This document shows, one piece after another, positions 33,395-42,611 of a DNA stretch of 43,770 bases (positions are counted from its first letter, which is position 1; each line of letters starts with the position of its first letter). The stretch is from Acidobacteriaceae bacterium. GTDB lineage: Bacteria; Acidobacteriota; Terriglobia; Terriglobales; Acidobacteriaceae. The position numbers were made by a program, and so were the translations under genes. The notes below the pieces were generated by a model. That model was not told the DNA's origin. It did not search any database and saw nothing but the letters and a program-made list of their open reading frames with translations. The stretch spans positions 1-43,770 of the forward strand of contig PLWX01000176.1 in assembly GCA_003151155.1 (NCBI GenBank), read 5' to 3'.

Positions 33395-34170
33395 ATAGTA
33401 ACGCCCCTCGATTGGTTCTCTTGGCCGGCCAAGGCGAACCCACCAACATCGCGTACCATGCCCTGCGGACCTTTTTACCGCCTTGCGCTGTCATGATTGA
33501 ACAGCCTGTCCCGCGCAGCCGGTTCCTCAAGAATCGTGCCAGGAAACTTGGTTGGCCCACCGTATTTGGTCAGGTCTTGTTCTCCACTCTCATGCTTCCG
33601 CACTTGCGGAAGGCATCCGCACCGCGAAGACAGGAAATTCTTCGCGAATTCTCGATGGAAATCGGGCCAATTTCCGAAGAGATCGTTACCCATGTCGACT
33701 CGGTAAACGATGGGTCTTCCATCGATACCCTCAAGCAATTCAAGCCCGACCTCGTTCTTCTCTGTGGAACCCGGATCGTCGCACGACGCGTGCTGGAAAG
33801 CGTTCCAGCCACCTTCATAAATATTCACGCCGGTATTACGCCTCTTTACCGTGGAGTCCACGGCGCGTATTGGGCCTTGGTCCAGCAGCAACCCGACGCC
33901 TGCGGTGTCACGGTTCATCTCGTGGATCCAGGCATAGACACTGGTTCCATTCTCGCCCACGATCTGATTCATCCTTCTTCCAGCGATACCTTTGCGACTT
34001 ACCCGCTGCTCCAGTTGGGCGCTGGATTACGTCTGCTCAAAGAAGTGATCCAGCGTCTCTCGGCCGGCGAGCGCTGGAAGATCGATCCACCGTACGGAAA
34101 ATCCGCATTGTGGAGTCATCCGACCTTGCGTCAATATTTAAAATATCGTAAACAACTCGGGGTGAAATAA
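33391..34170 (+). CDS. Formyltransferase-fold protein, likely sugar N-formyltransferase
   Basis: A 259-residue protein with a Formyl_trans_N core. The signature is complete: TFINIHAGITPLYRGVHGAY (catalytic Asn-x-His, here NIH), GVTVHLVDPGIDTGSILAHD with the catalytic Asp. It is much shorter than Fmt (about 310) and lacks its C-terminal tRNA-binding part, and is not a purine transformylase. Sugar N-formyltransferases use N10-formyl-tetrahydrofolate to formylate 3- or 4-amino sugars. ATG 33391 overlaps the deacetylase stop; an in-frame upstream start at 33331 is unlikely. No sugar aminotransferase is seen in the window, so the amine may come from the deacetylase. Confidence 0.85.
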   Translation: MNSNAPRLVLLAGQGEPTNIAYHALRTFLPPCAVMIEQPVPRSRFLKNRARKLGWPTVFGQVLFSTLMLPHLRKASAPRRQEILREFSMEIGPISEEIVTHVDSVNDGSSIDTLKQFKPDLVLLCGTRIVARRVLESVPATFINIHAGITPLYRGVHGAYWALVQQQPDACGVTVHLVDPGIDTGSILAHDLIHPSSSDTFATYPLLQLGAGLRLLKEVIQRLSAGERWKIDPPYGKSALWSHPTLRQYLKYRKQLGVK

Positions 34171-34310
34171 TAATTGGATTGCTAACAGAGTTGTTGGCGT
34201 TTGCGGGTAAATATGAGAAACTTACGAAACTTCATCTCTGATCATTCACGTCGCCATTCCTAGTCGCAGTTGCTTGGTCTTGTCTAACGAGCCCCTTATT
34301 CGGAGGGTTC

Positions 34311-35064
34311 ATGAAGGGTATTGTACTCGCGGGAGGCACCGGATCACGCCTTCACCCGCTCACGCGCGTAACCAACAAGCACCTGCTGCCGGTTTACAAC
34401 AAACCAATGATCTACTACCCGATCGAAACCTTGGTCGAGGCTGGCATTCACGAAATCATGATCGTGACCGGCGGCAATAGCGCGGGCGATTTTTTGAAGC
34501 TCCTACGTAACGGCAAGGATTTCGGTCTCCAGCAGTTGAGCTTCGCCTATCAGGAGGGCGAGGGTGGAATCGCTGACGCACTGCGCCTCGCAGAACCCTT
34601 CGTTCGCGGCGAACGCGTGTGCGTCGTCCTTGGCGACAACATCATCGAAGGCTCGGTCCGCGCCGCCAAAGAGCGCTTTGACCGCCAGGAGCGCGGCGGC
34701 ATGGTGATGCTGAAAGAGGTCAACGATCCGGAGCACTTCGGCGTCCCCGTAGTCGATGACGGTAAGATCGTTCGCATCGAGGAAAAAACCCAAAGACCCC
34801 AAGTCCAATTTCGCCGTGATCGGCGTTTATTTCTACGATTGGACCGTCTTCAATCGCGTCCGCACCTTGGAACCCTCCGGCCGCGGCGAATTCGAGATCA
34901 CCGATGTCAACAACTCCTACATCGCTGACGGTGCGCTCTCCCACTGCGTTCTTGATGGCTGGTGGACGGATGCCGGCACTTTCGAATCTCAGTGGCGCGC
35001 CAGTAACCTCGCTCACGAGAAGGCCACGAGAACTGCCGAATTGTCCGTGGGAGCTGCAAAATGA
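34311..35064 (+). pseudogene. rfbA: Glucose-1-phosphate thymidylyltransferase, one frameshift
   Basis: A short-form RmlA-type nucleotidyltransferase of about 250 residues. Clear motifs: MKGIVLAGGTGSRLHPLTRV, NKHLLPVYNKPMIYYPIETL, VVLGDNII, and after the shift SNFAVIGVYFYDWTVF, GRGEFEITDVNNSYI, GWWTDAGTFES. The frame breaks at about 34783, where a run of six A's in GAGGAAAAAACCC gives KTQRP; five A's would give EEKPKDPKSN and restore the whole protein. It catalyses dTDP-glucose formation from dTTP and glucose-1-phosphate. A strong GGAGGG ribosome site precedes ATG 34311. The stop overlaps the rfbB start (ATGA). The single-base gain in a homopolymer could be a sequencing error or a real mutation. 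Confidence 0.9.
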
Positions 35065-36102
35065 AGCTTGCTATCACCGGAGGTGCCGGATTCATCGGCT
35101 CCAATTATGTCCATCACGTTCTCCAGCACTGCCCCGACGACTCCGTCATCGTCATCGATGCGCTCACCTATGCCGGTAATCTCCAAAATCTAGAAGCCGT
35201 CGCCAACGATGAGCGATTGCAGTTCGTGAAGATGGACATTCTCGATCCCCGCGTCGTCGAGGTTCTTCACGGCTGCGACGTCATCGTCAATTTCGCCGCC
35301 GAGAGTCACGTCGATCGAAGCATCGAAAATGCGAAGGCCTTCGTTCGAACCAACGTCGAAGGTACCTACAACCTTCTCCATGCCGCGCGCCGCAAAGGCC
35401 GCCCGCTTCGTGCAGATCGGTACGGATGAGGTCTACGGATCGTTAGGGTCGGAAGGGAAGTTTGTCGAATCGACTCCGCTTTCCCCGAACAGCCCCTACG
35501 CGGCAACCAAGGCTGCGGCCGACCTTCTGGTGCAGTCCTACGTGCGCACCTTTGGTTTTCCCGCAGTGATTACCCGCTGTTCCAACAACTACGGTCCCTA
35601 CCAGTTTCCTGAAAAGTTCTTTCCCCTCATGATCACGCAAGCCATGTCCGGAGAACCTCTGCCCGTGTACGGCGACGGCTTGAACGTTCGCGACTGGATC
35701 CACGTTGAGGATCATTGCTCCGGTATCCACGCGGTTGTCGTAAAGGGACGCGACGGTGAGATCTACAACCTCGGCGGCGAATGTGAAATGCACAACATCG
35801 ATGTGGTGCACAGCATCCTCGACGCGTTCAGCCGTCCCCGCACCTTAGTCCGTTACGTGCAGGACCGCCTCGGCCACGACCGTCGCTACGCCATCGATTG
35901 TTCCAAGTCCAAGTCGGAGTTGGGATGGAGTCAGCAGTGGAATTTTGATCGCGGTTTGCGGGATACGATTCGCTGGTACCGCGACAATCGAGCTTGGCTG
36001 GAAGGCGTTCGCACCGGTGCTTACATGGAATATATGAAACGGCAGTATGATGATCGCACCGTCCTCATGCAGTCGCTGTCTACGGGCGCTTCCTCCAATT
36101 AG
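35061..36102 (+). pseudogene. rfbB: dTDP-glucose 4,6-dehydratase, one frameshift
   Basis: An extended SDR of about 346 residues when the frame is restored. Motifs: KLAITGGAGFIGSNYVHHVL, ALTYAGNLQNLEAV, FAAESHVDRSIENAK, then after the shift FVQIGTDEVYGSLGSEG, the catalytic SPYAATKAAADLLV, ITRCSNNYGPYQFPEK and YGDGLNVRDWIHVEDH. The shift lies near 35391, in GCGCGCCGCAAAGG, where one C fewer would give AARAKAARFVQIG. The normal product converts dTDP-glucose to the 4-keto-6-deoxy sugar, the branch point for rhamnose or amino-deoxy sugars. rfbC and rfbD are not in the window. Coupled with rfbA by a four-base overlap and followed nine bases later by the amidotransferase gene. Confidence 0.9.
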
Positions 36103-36111
36103 GATCCGAAG

Positions 36112-38109
36112 ATGTGTGGCATCACTGGATTTATTGATTTCAGAGCAGCTACTTCAGCCGAGACTCTCCGTTCGCAAGTCCGGCGCATGGCCGATGCCAT
36201 CCGTTATCGCGGGCCCGACAGTGATGGCTACTGGGAAGAAACAAAATCTGGCGTCGCATTAGGTCATCGCCGCCTCGCCATTATCGATCTATCCGAAGCC
36301 GGCCACCAGCCGATGCACTCCGCCTCCGGACGCTTTGTGCTCGTCTTCAATGGCGAAATCTATAACTTCCAGGACTTGCGTCGCCAACTTCTGGACGACG
36401 ATCCTTCTCTAAGATTTCGCGGTCACTCCGATACCGAAATGATGCTCGCCGCCTTCGAACGGTGGGGGATTTACGACTCTCTGCAAAAATTCAATGGCAT
36501 GTTTGCCTTCGCCCTCTGGGACCGTTCCACCAGGGCCCTCTCCCTTGCGCGCGATCGCATGGGCGAAAAGCCCCTCTATTACTCGCTCCAAGGCTCTACG
36601 TTCCTGTTCGGCTCCGAACTCAAAGCGCTACGTGCGAATTCTGCGTTTTCTGCAAACATTGACCGGACCGTCGTCGCCTCGTACCTTCGCCTCAATTGCG
36701 TTCCGGGTCAGTCCTCGATCTACGAGGGTGTCTATAAACTCGCCCCCGGCTGCCTGCTGGAACTCGGTGCAGATCGCACCCCGCACATCACACCTTACTG
36801 GAGCCTCGAACAAGCGGCGAAGCAATCCCTCGCAAATCCCTTCACGGGCTCGGAAGACGACGCCATCGAAGAATTGGATCGCCTTCTGCGCGATGCGGTG
36901 TCGATACGCATGCTCGCCGACGTGCCCTTGGGTGCATTTCTCTCCGGAGGCATCGATTCCTCCACCGTCACCGCTCTCATGCAGGCGTCGAGTGCCAGCC
37001 CCGTGGGAACTTTTTCGATCGGTTTCGATCAGGCTGACTTTGATGAAGCCAAGAATGCGAAGCAGATCGCGGAGCACCTTCACACGGAGCACACGGAACT
37101 GGTGGTGACGGCGGAAGAAGCTCGCGGGGTCATTCCGACTCTGCCTCACATGTACGATGAGCCTTTCGGAGATTCCTCGCAGATCCCGACGCATCTCGTC
37201 GCCCGCATGACACGTAAGTATGTGACCGTGGCGCTCTCCGGCGATGGTGGCGATGAACTCTTCGGAGGCTACAACCGGCACGCTTGGTTGTCGAAGCTCT
37301 GGGGGAAGGTCGGCGGCTATCCGCTGAAGATGCGTCAGGCCGCAGGTTACGCGCTTTCGACGCTTTCTCCCAATGCATGGGATGGACTGTTCCGGGCCTT
37401 TGATTGGGCGTTGCCTGGTGACGCCAACCAGCGTGCGCGAGGCGAGAAGATTCACAAGATCGCCAATATCGTCGATGCAGAAGATCCGTTTGCCATGTAC
37501 TCCCGGCTGCTGTCCCACTGCTCCGAAGCAGACGACATCGTCGTCGGTGTGGCGCCCTCACTAGTCTGGGATAGCAGGGGCGACTGGCTGAAAACGCTCG
37601 GCATCGCGGATCAAATGATGTTTCTCGACATGGGAAATTACCTGCCCGACGACATCCTGGTTAAGGTGGATCGTGCTGCGATGGCGGTGAGCTTGGAGGG
37701 AAGAATTCCGTTCCTGGACCATCGTGTGGTTGAATTCGCCTGGCGATTACCGCTAGCTTTCAAGATTCGAGATCAGCAGGGGAAGTGGATCCTTCGGCGG
37801 TTGCTCTCGCGTTACGTTCCACCCGAGCTTTTTGAGCGACCGAAAGCAGGTTTCGCCATACCGTTGGCTGAGTGGCTGCGTGGTCCCTTGTTCGAATGGG
37901 CGGAATCTCTCCTTAGCGAAGACCGACTTCGTCGCGAGGGATACCTCAATCCGAAAGCAGTGCGCAAGAGTTGGTCTAAGTTCCTAAAGGGCGGTAGGAA
38001 TTTGCAGTTTCATATCTGGGACGTGTTGATGTTTCAGTCGTGGCTGGAGTCCATCACTCAGCGCGAAGCGTCGGAAGTGAGTTCTGCAATTCCAGGAGGT
38101 ACACAGTGA
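36112..38109 (+). CDS. asnB: Asparagine synthase (glutamine-hydrolysing)-like amidotransferase
   Basis: A 665-residue protein with the class II glutaminase domain first: MCGITGFIDF supplies the nucleophile Cys2, with YRGPDSDGYWEE, LAIIDLSEAGHQPM, FNGEIYNFQDLR. The synthetase domain (about 245 to the end) has the ATP motif LGAFLSGGIDSSTVTALM and then ALSGDGGDELFGGYNRH and GRIPFLDHRVVEFAWRLP. AsnB-like proteins in surface-glycan loci amidate sugar uronic acids or amino-acid substituents; here the substrate is unknown, and plain asparagine synthesis is possible. The frame is open, in contrast to rfbA and rfbB just before it. Confidence 0.9.
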   Translation: MCGITGFIDFRAATSAETLRSQVRRMADAIRYRGPDSDGYWEETKSGVALGHRRLAIIDLSEAGHQPMHSASGRFVLVFNGEIYNFQDLRRQLLDDDPSLRFRGHSDTEMMLAAFERWGIYDSLQKFNGMFAFALWDRSTRALSLARDRMGEKPLYYSLQGSTFLFGSELKALRANSAFSANIDRTVVASYLRLNCVPGQSSIYEGVYKLAPGCLLELGADRTPHITPYWSLEQAAKQSLANPFTGSEDDAIEELDRLLRDAVSIRMLADVPLGAFLSGGIDSSTVTALMQASSASPVGTFSIGFDQADFDEAKNAKQIAEHLHTEHTELVVTAEEARGVIPTLPHMYDEPFGDSSQIPTHLVARMTRKYVTVALSGDGGDELFGGYNRHAWLSKLWGKVGGYPLKMRQAAGYALSTLSPNAWDGLFRAFDWALPGDANQRARGEKIHKIANIVDAEDPFAMYSRLLSHCSEADDIVVGVAPSLVWDSRGDWLKTLGIADQMMFLDMGNYLPDDILVKVDRAAMAVSLEGRIPFLDHRVVEFAWRLPLAFKIRDQQGKWILRRLLSRYVPPELFERPKAGFAIPLAEWLRGPLFEWAESLLSEDRLRREGYLNPKAVRKSWSKFLKGGRNLQFHIWDVLMFQSWLESITQREASEVSSAIPGGTQ

Positions 38110-39404
38110 GCACACAAGAGCGACCACTCAAAGTCCTCCGCATCATCGACCGACTGATCTACGGCGGTCCGACGCGAAATGTCGTTTTTCTAACAGAGGG
38201 GCTTGCGCGTCGAGGTTTTGATTGCGACCTGATTACGGGCTTGCCGGCCAAGGGTGAAGGCGACATGACCTTTTGGGCAAAAGAATACGGAGTTCATCCG
38301 ATCATCATCAATCAAATGAGTCGGGAGCTCGGACCGCGTGATGCCGTGGTTATGTGGAAACTCTTTCGGTTGTTCCAGAAGTTGCGTCCGGATATCATCC
38401 ACACTCATAAGTCAAAGGCGGGGGCAGCCGGTCGCCTGGCGGGTTTTTTTTACAAGTGGTGCTCGCCTTCAATTCTGAAGCTACAACCGCGCAAAGTTCG
38501 CATGGTTCACACATTTCACGGCCACATCTTTCACAGCTATTACGGCAAGTTCAAAACCTCAGTGTTTATCCATATTGAACGCGTGCTAGCGTTAATCACG
38601 GATCGCATTGTCACAGTGAGCGAACAGCAAACGGACGAAATCTGTAACGTGTTCAGGATAGGGAAGACGTCTGCGTTTCGCGTCATTCCTCTGGGCGTGG
38701 ATTTTTGTCGAACATCCACGCGATCAGTCTTCCGGCAGCAGAGCGGCATTGATGAAGAAGAATTCTTAGTTGCCGCAGTTGGCCGTCTCTGCGAAGTCAA
38801 GAACTTTAGCCTCCTGATTCAGGCTTTCGCACGTGCACTAAAGGCAGATCCCAAATTCAAGGCCAAACTCGCATTTATAGGCGATGGTCATCTCCGCCCA
38901 CAATTGGAAATGTACGCGCGAGATCTGGCGGTGGAACACAGTGTCATCTTCGCAGGCTTTCAAAGCGATGTCGATGCGCTGTATCCCTCCTTCGATGTGG
39001 CGGCGCTGAGTTCTTTGAATGAAGGAACTCCGCTAACGCTCATCGAATCGATGAGCCACGGTCGTCCGGTACTGACGACCGAAGTGGGCGGGTACGGGGA
39101 TATTCTTGGCAGCAGAGTCCGAGCTTCCGATGGTTTTACCATTTGGGATCACGGGATCAGCGTTCCAAGCGGAAATATCGGCGCCTATGCAAGCGCCTTG
39201 CTCTTTCTGGCCGCTAATCCGTCACTTCGCGGACAAATGGGAGAAAAAGCGCGCGCTTACGTACATCGAGAATTCTCTCGTGAGCGCCTCGTGAGCGATA
39301 TGGCTAGTTTGTATTCCGAGATGTGGGAAGCAATGCCGGCCATGCAACGAACGGGACGCGACCAGAAAATGAAGGCTGTTGGGGGTGGATTCTCGAGTGC
39401 TTAA
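38106..39404 (+). CDS. GT4-family glycosyltransferase
   Basis: A 432-residue GT-B enzyme. The N-terminal part reads LKVLRIIDRLIYGGPTRNVV and PDIIHTHKSKAGAAGRLAGF, with HTFHGHIFHSYYGKFK. The donor domain has VIPLGVDFCRTST, AAVGRLCEVKNFSLLIQAFA and LSSLNEGTPLTLIESMSHGR, carrying the E-x7-E motif. The start is GTG 38106, supported by AGGAGG eight bases upstream and a four-base overlap (GTGA) with the amidotransferase stop. It belongs to the same operon as rfbA-rfbB-asnB, so the sugar made by those genes may be its donor; this is inference. Confidence 0.92.
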   Translation: MSTQERPLKVLRIIDRLIYGGPTRNVVFLTEGLARRGFDCDLITGLPAKGEGDMTFWAKEYGVHPIIINQMSRELGPRDAVVMWKLFRLFQKLRPDIIHTHKSKAGAAGRLAGFFYKWCSPSILKLQPRKVRMVHTFHGHIFHSYYGKFKTSVFIHIERVLALITDRIVTVSEQQTDEICNVFRIGKTSAFRVIPLGVDFCRTSTRSVFRQQSGIDEEEFLVAAVGRLCEVKNFSLLIQAFARALKADPKFKAKLAFIGDGHLRPQLEMYARDLAVEHSVIFAGFQSDVDALYPSFDVAALSSLNEGTPLTLIESMSHGRPVLTTEVGGYGDILGSRVRASDGFTIWDHGISVPSGNIGAYASALLFLAANPSLRGQMGEKARAYVHREFSRERLVSDMASLYSEMWEAMPAMQRTGRDQKMKAVGGGFSSA

Positions 39405-39829
39405 ATGCAGGGTTTGGATGGAAAAAGCAAGCGCAAAACATTTCGAAAATCCGCGCTAGCATTTGGCTCCGGTAATTTAGACATAGCGAAGCGTTTCCTC
39501 GGTAGTCGTTCGCTTCCGCACTCACGAATAGTTGCTTTGGAAATCGATCTGCCGACGGAAGGGTTTCATTTGCCGAGAGTGATGGGGGATTGTGCGGGGC
39601 ATCATGAGGCTGCTAGACTGACGGCCAACGTGATGGTCCATCTGGACCCCAAGAGACATACCCTCGACGGTACCGATTAAAAACTTCGTGATTGACGCTG
39701 GGAGGACGAACTCGAAGGGATATCAACTTTTCGATTAAGGTCTTCAATACAGCTGTTCTTCAGACATGTTGAAGCGCCACCATAAGTCGTATAATTAGCG
39801 GAAAAACAATTGTGGTAACGGATGGAGAA
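39405..39829. other. Gap of 425 bases with a doubtful short ORF
   Basis: A 91-codon open frame begins at the ATG directly after the GT4 stop (39405-39680). It has no ribosome site, no recognised motif, and is mixed in character, so I do not call it a gene. The remainder is AT-rich and contains the promoter of the beta-barrel gene. Confidence 0.4.
39769..39795 (+). promoter_or_regulatory. Promoter of the small beta-barrel gene
   Basis: TTGAAG at 39769-39774 and a perfect TATAAT at 39790-39795 with a 15-base spacer, shorter than ideal. The -10 box lies 35 bases before ATG 39830, so the leader would be short. Confidence 0.5.
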
Positions 39830-40336
39830 ATGGCTTTGAAGAGATGGATTCTACTGTTTTTCTGTATGTTGATGGGCTGTCTGGGATGCCAAGCCCAGGT
39901 TTCATCGCGCGAGTTTACTTTGTACGGCGGCTACAATTACACTCGCACAGGTAGCGGTCTAGAGATGAATGGATTTGATGTCTCTGGCAGCGCTAGCGCC
40001 ACCGACAACATTTATGTCAAGGCCGATTTTAAGACTGGGTTTAAAAACGCCTACGGCCGCGACTTTCACTTATTCACCTATACCGCAGGACCAGTATATT
40101 CATTTCGTGCTGGGAAGCAGGTACGCCCGTTCGCGGAAGTTCTGGTAGGTGGAGCGAGATTCGCCGGTGAGGGTTCCGGCGAAAATGCCATTGCTGTTCA
40201 GTTTGGTGGCGGACTGGACGTGAATCGAACGCGATGGGGACTTCGTGTGGTACAGGTCGATTATCTCTATACTCACTTCAGTGGCGCCGGGCAAAACAAC
40301 CTCCAGATTTCTACAGGTCTTCTTCTACACTTTTGA
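39830..40336 (+). CDS. Small outer-membrane beta-barrel protein
   Basis: A 168-residue exported protein. The signal peptide MALKRWILLFFCMLMGCLGC is followed by QAQVSSREFTLYGGYNYTRT. LMGC is lipobox-like, but cleavage after QAQ is equally possible. Alternating aromatic/polar strands run to the end: DFHLFTYTAGPVYSFRAGK, VRPFAEVLVGGARFAGEG, AIAVQFGGGLDVNRTRWGLR, ending in LQISTGLLLHF with the terminal Phe required by the Bam machinery. Eight strands fit an OmpA/OmpX-type barrel. A GTG 18 bases earlier (39812) is an alternative start. It probably has its own promoter; relation to glycan export is unknown. Confidence 0.78.
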   Translation: MALKRWILLFFCMLMGCLGCQAQVSSREFTLYGGYNYTRTGSGLEMNGFDVSGSASATDNIYVKADFKTGFKNAYGRDFHLFTYTAGPVYSFRAGKQVRPFAEVLVGGARFAGEGSGENAIAVQFGGGLDVNRTRWGLRVVQVDYLYTHFSGAGQNNLQISTGLLLHF

Positions 40337-40999
40337 ACAGACATGCTGCTCATCTGCCGGCTCCGGTTCCTGACAAGGCTCAACGTCGAGCTGACTGACT
40401 GGAAAACAGTTGAACACTCAAGCGTGTCCTTTTGCACCCGTCGGGCCCGACACCCCACCAGTTGCGATCGAATGTGCCGTTTCTGATTGGGATGAGGCGC
40501 ATACGCGGTCCCTCTCGTCATCGGGCGTTTGTAGGGGAAGCACTCGAGATTCCGAGATTCTCGGTTGCCGACGGTCGGATGGCAATTCCTTCTTAAGATG
40601 CGCGCGACCCCACGTGTTCCGTGCTGGCCTTGAAAGCGAAATCCTCACGACCTCCCGAGGATTCAACCGAAGAGATAACGTCGACCTCTAAGAGAGGTTT
40701 TGTTAAAGAGCATCGCATTACAACTTGAACGGCTCTTAATCATGCGGGATGTCAATTGCTTCGGAGGCGCTGAACAAGCGGGCAAGCGCGAACCGGAATT
40801 ATTATGCACGATCCCCCATGGCGCTTTCGTGCACATCAGCCGTGGACCTTGCGGAACCAAGAAATTAACTTTTGAATGACAAGCACTTTGCATTTTGTGT
40901 CCGTTGGTGAGAAAATTTCCACAATCCTTTCTGGCTGAAGTGACTCTCTTACTTTTTGTGCGACCGATCGCGACAGGCAACTGTCGGGAGACTTGGTGA
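40337..40999. other. Long intergenic region, 663 bases
   Basis: No ORF here has coding character on either strand. A weak terminator lies at 40684-40701. AT-rich sequence from about 40860 to 40960 may hold the promoter of the WecA-like gene, but no convincing box pair was found. The stretch from 40400 to 40680 could be decayed coding sequence that I cannot identify. Confidence 0.4.
40684..40701 (+). terminator. Weak rho-independent terminator
   Basis: A 6-base stem ACCTCT/AGAGGT with loop AAG is followed by TTT. The stem is short, so efficiency is doubtful. It lies 348 bases after the beta-barrel gene. Confidence 0.4.
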
Positions 41000-42526
41000 A
41001 TGTTCCTCCTCGCTGTCTGTATTACTACGTTATTAGCAGCAACTCTTCTCTCAGCGGTGTTGACTTGGTTGGTTCGAGGCCTTGCACGGCAAAATCGCTG
41101 GCTGAAGGGCCCAGGGTCAGATCGTCACGTTCATACCGAGCCTGTTCCGCGCATTGGTGGCATTGCCGTCTATCTCACGTTCGTGGCGATGATCTTTTTC
41201 GAGATGGCAATTGCCACTCTTGGCCTCAAACTCCATCGGCCTGAATCAACGCGTCAACTGTTGGGCATTCTGATGCCTGCCACGCTGATGTTTCTCGCGG
41301 GATTGGCCGACGATTTCTTTGGGCTGAGAGCGATCTTCAAACTTGGACTGCAAGTGCTTGCGGGCTTCTGGCTGTTCAAGCTGGGCTGCAGCATTGGCGT
41401 GGCTAGCGTGAGAGTGCACGGAACGGACTACACAATCTGGCTATCGTGTGCCGCTACTGTGATCTGGGTTGTGATGCTTTCTAATGCATTCAATCTGATT
41501 GATGGGTTGGACGGACTGGCCGCGGGATCATCCGTTTTTCCACTCCTGGTATTCTCAGCCGTCGCCGTGTTCCATCATAACGGACAGATGGGAGTTGCGT
41601 CGTTGATTTTGACCGGCGCGCTTCTCGGATTTCTACGTTTCAATTTCAATCCGGCAACGATCTTCCTTGGCGATTGCGGCAGCCTGTTCATAGGGTTCAT
41701 GTTGAGCGCCCTTTCGCTAGCAGGGAGTCAGGCCAAGGCGCCAACCCTGTTATCGGTGGCACTTCCGGTCGTCGCTTGCGGTTTCCCGATCGTCGAGACC
41801 GTTGTTTCCGTAATGCGGCGTTTCCTGAGCGGGCGTCCGATTTTTAGCGCTGACGGTGAACACTTTCACCATCGCCTTCTCAAACTTGGGCTTACGCACC
41901 GACAGGTTGTCGTGCTGCTTTTTGGAGTTTCCGGCGTCTTTTCGTTGATGAGCGTCGTGTTCTTGTTCCCAAAGCTCGACGTGGTCGTCGTGGTGGCAGT
42001 TGCATTGAGCCTGCTGGTATTTGTCGGGGTTGGAAAGTTGGGGTACGCGGAGTTTGAGGAGATCGGTCGTCTCGTCGTGCGGGCCAGCGAACAGAAATCA
42101 GTTATTGCTCAGAATGTGAAGATCCGTCACATCGCTGCCGCCTTGAAAGATGCAGCTACGTGGGAGGACGTCACCCGAGCCCTGCGCGGCGGATTCCATG
42201 GCGGAGACTTTTCGGGATTCGGGTTAGAAGTCTATGGGCAGGCTGCATTTTCAGGGAGCAAGGACGAACTGGTTTATGCCCGCAACGTCACTCTTAACCC
42301 TGATCCGAGCGATATTCAATGGAGCTTAACGCTCGAGTTTGCTGGTGCGGATTTTTCGGGTTACCTTGAACTGCTGTGCCCCTATAAGGTACGGAGCCTG
42401 AGGGTAGACGTGAATGTGCTCCTACAGATTTTAAAGCCTGCCCTGTGCAGAGCCTGCCGAACCATCGGCAGGGGTACACCCACCTTGGTGGAAAAGCAAC
42501 GGTTCACCGCCAAAAGCTCGGCTTGA
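41000..42526 (+). CDS. WecA/TagO-like priming phosphoglycosyltransferase with extra C-terminal domain
   Basis: A 508-residue protein. The first 340 residues are a polytopic MraY/WecA-family enzyme with about eleven helices: DRHVHTEPVPRIGGIAVYLT, the Asp pair LAGLADDFFGLRAI, the sugar-phosphate motif LSNAFNLIDGLDGLAAGSS, TIFLGDCGSLFIGFML, and the His motif DGEHFHHRLLKLGLTH. It moves a HexNAc-1-phosphate (or related) from UDP-sugar to undecaprenyl phosphate, the first step of repeat-unit assembly. A soluble C-terminal part of about 170 residues (YAEFEEIGRLVVRASEQKSV to the end) has no counterpart in WecA, which ends near 360. It seems regulatory. The gene is alone on its transcript. Confidence 0.9.
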   Translation: MFLLAVCITTLLAATLLSAVLTWLVRGLARQNRWLKGPGSDRHVHTEPVPRIGGIAVYLTFVAMIFFEMAIATLGLKLHRPESTRQLLGILMPATLMFLAGLADDFFGLRAIFKLGLQVLAGFWLFKLGCSIGVASVRVHGTDYTIWLSCAATVIWVVMLSNAFNLIDGLDGLAAGSSVFPLLVFSAVAVFHHNGQMGVASLILTGALLGFLRFNFNPATIFLGDCGSLFIGFMLSALSLAGSQAKAPTLLSVALPVVACGFPIVETVVSVMRRFLSGRPIFSADGEHFHHRLLKLGLTHRQVVVLLFGVSGVFSLMSVVFLFPKLDVVVVVAVALSLLVFVGVGKLGYAEFEEIGRLVVRASEQKSVIAQNVKIRHIAAALKDAATWEDVTRALRGGFHGGDFSGFGLEVYGQAAFSGSKDELVYARNVTLNPDPSDIQWSLTLEFAGADFSGYLELLCPYKVRSLRVDVNVLLQILKPALCRACRTIGRGTPTLVEKQRFTAKSSA

Positions 42527-42611
42527 ATTCTGTGTGGCAAGATCTTGTGTAGTTCGATAGCGCGAAGGCTCATGTGCGCCGCGCTCGAGCGTGCACTTGG
42601 CTGCTGTTGGA

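Noticed and set aside
34780-34792. Programmed -1 ribosomal frameshift at AAAAAAC in rfbA
   Set aside because: A -1 shift would enter the wrong frame; the restored protein needs a +1 shift or loss of one A.
39405-39680. Open frame of 91 codons after the GT4 gene
   Set aside because: No ribosome site, no motif, no hydrophobic or structural pattern; kept only as a note on the gap.
40410-40691. Overlapping open frames in the intergenic region before the WecA-like gene
   Set aside because: Frames on both strands are of equal length and without motifs, so chance is the simplest reading.
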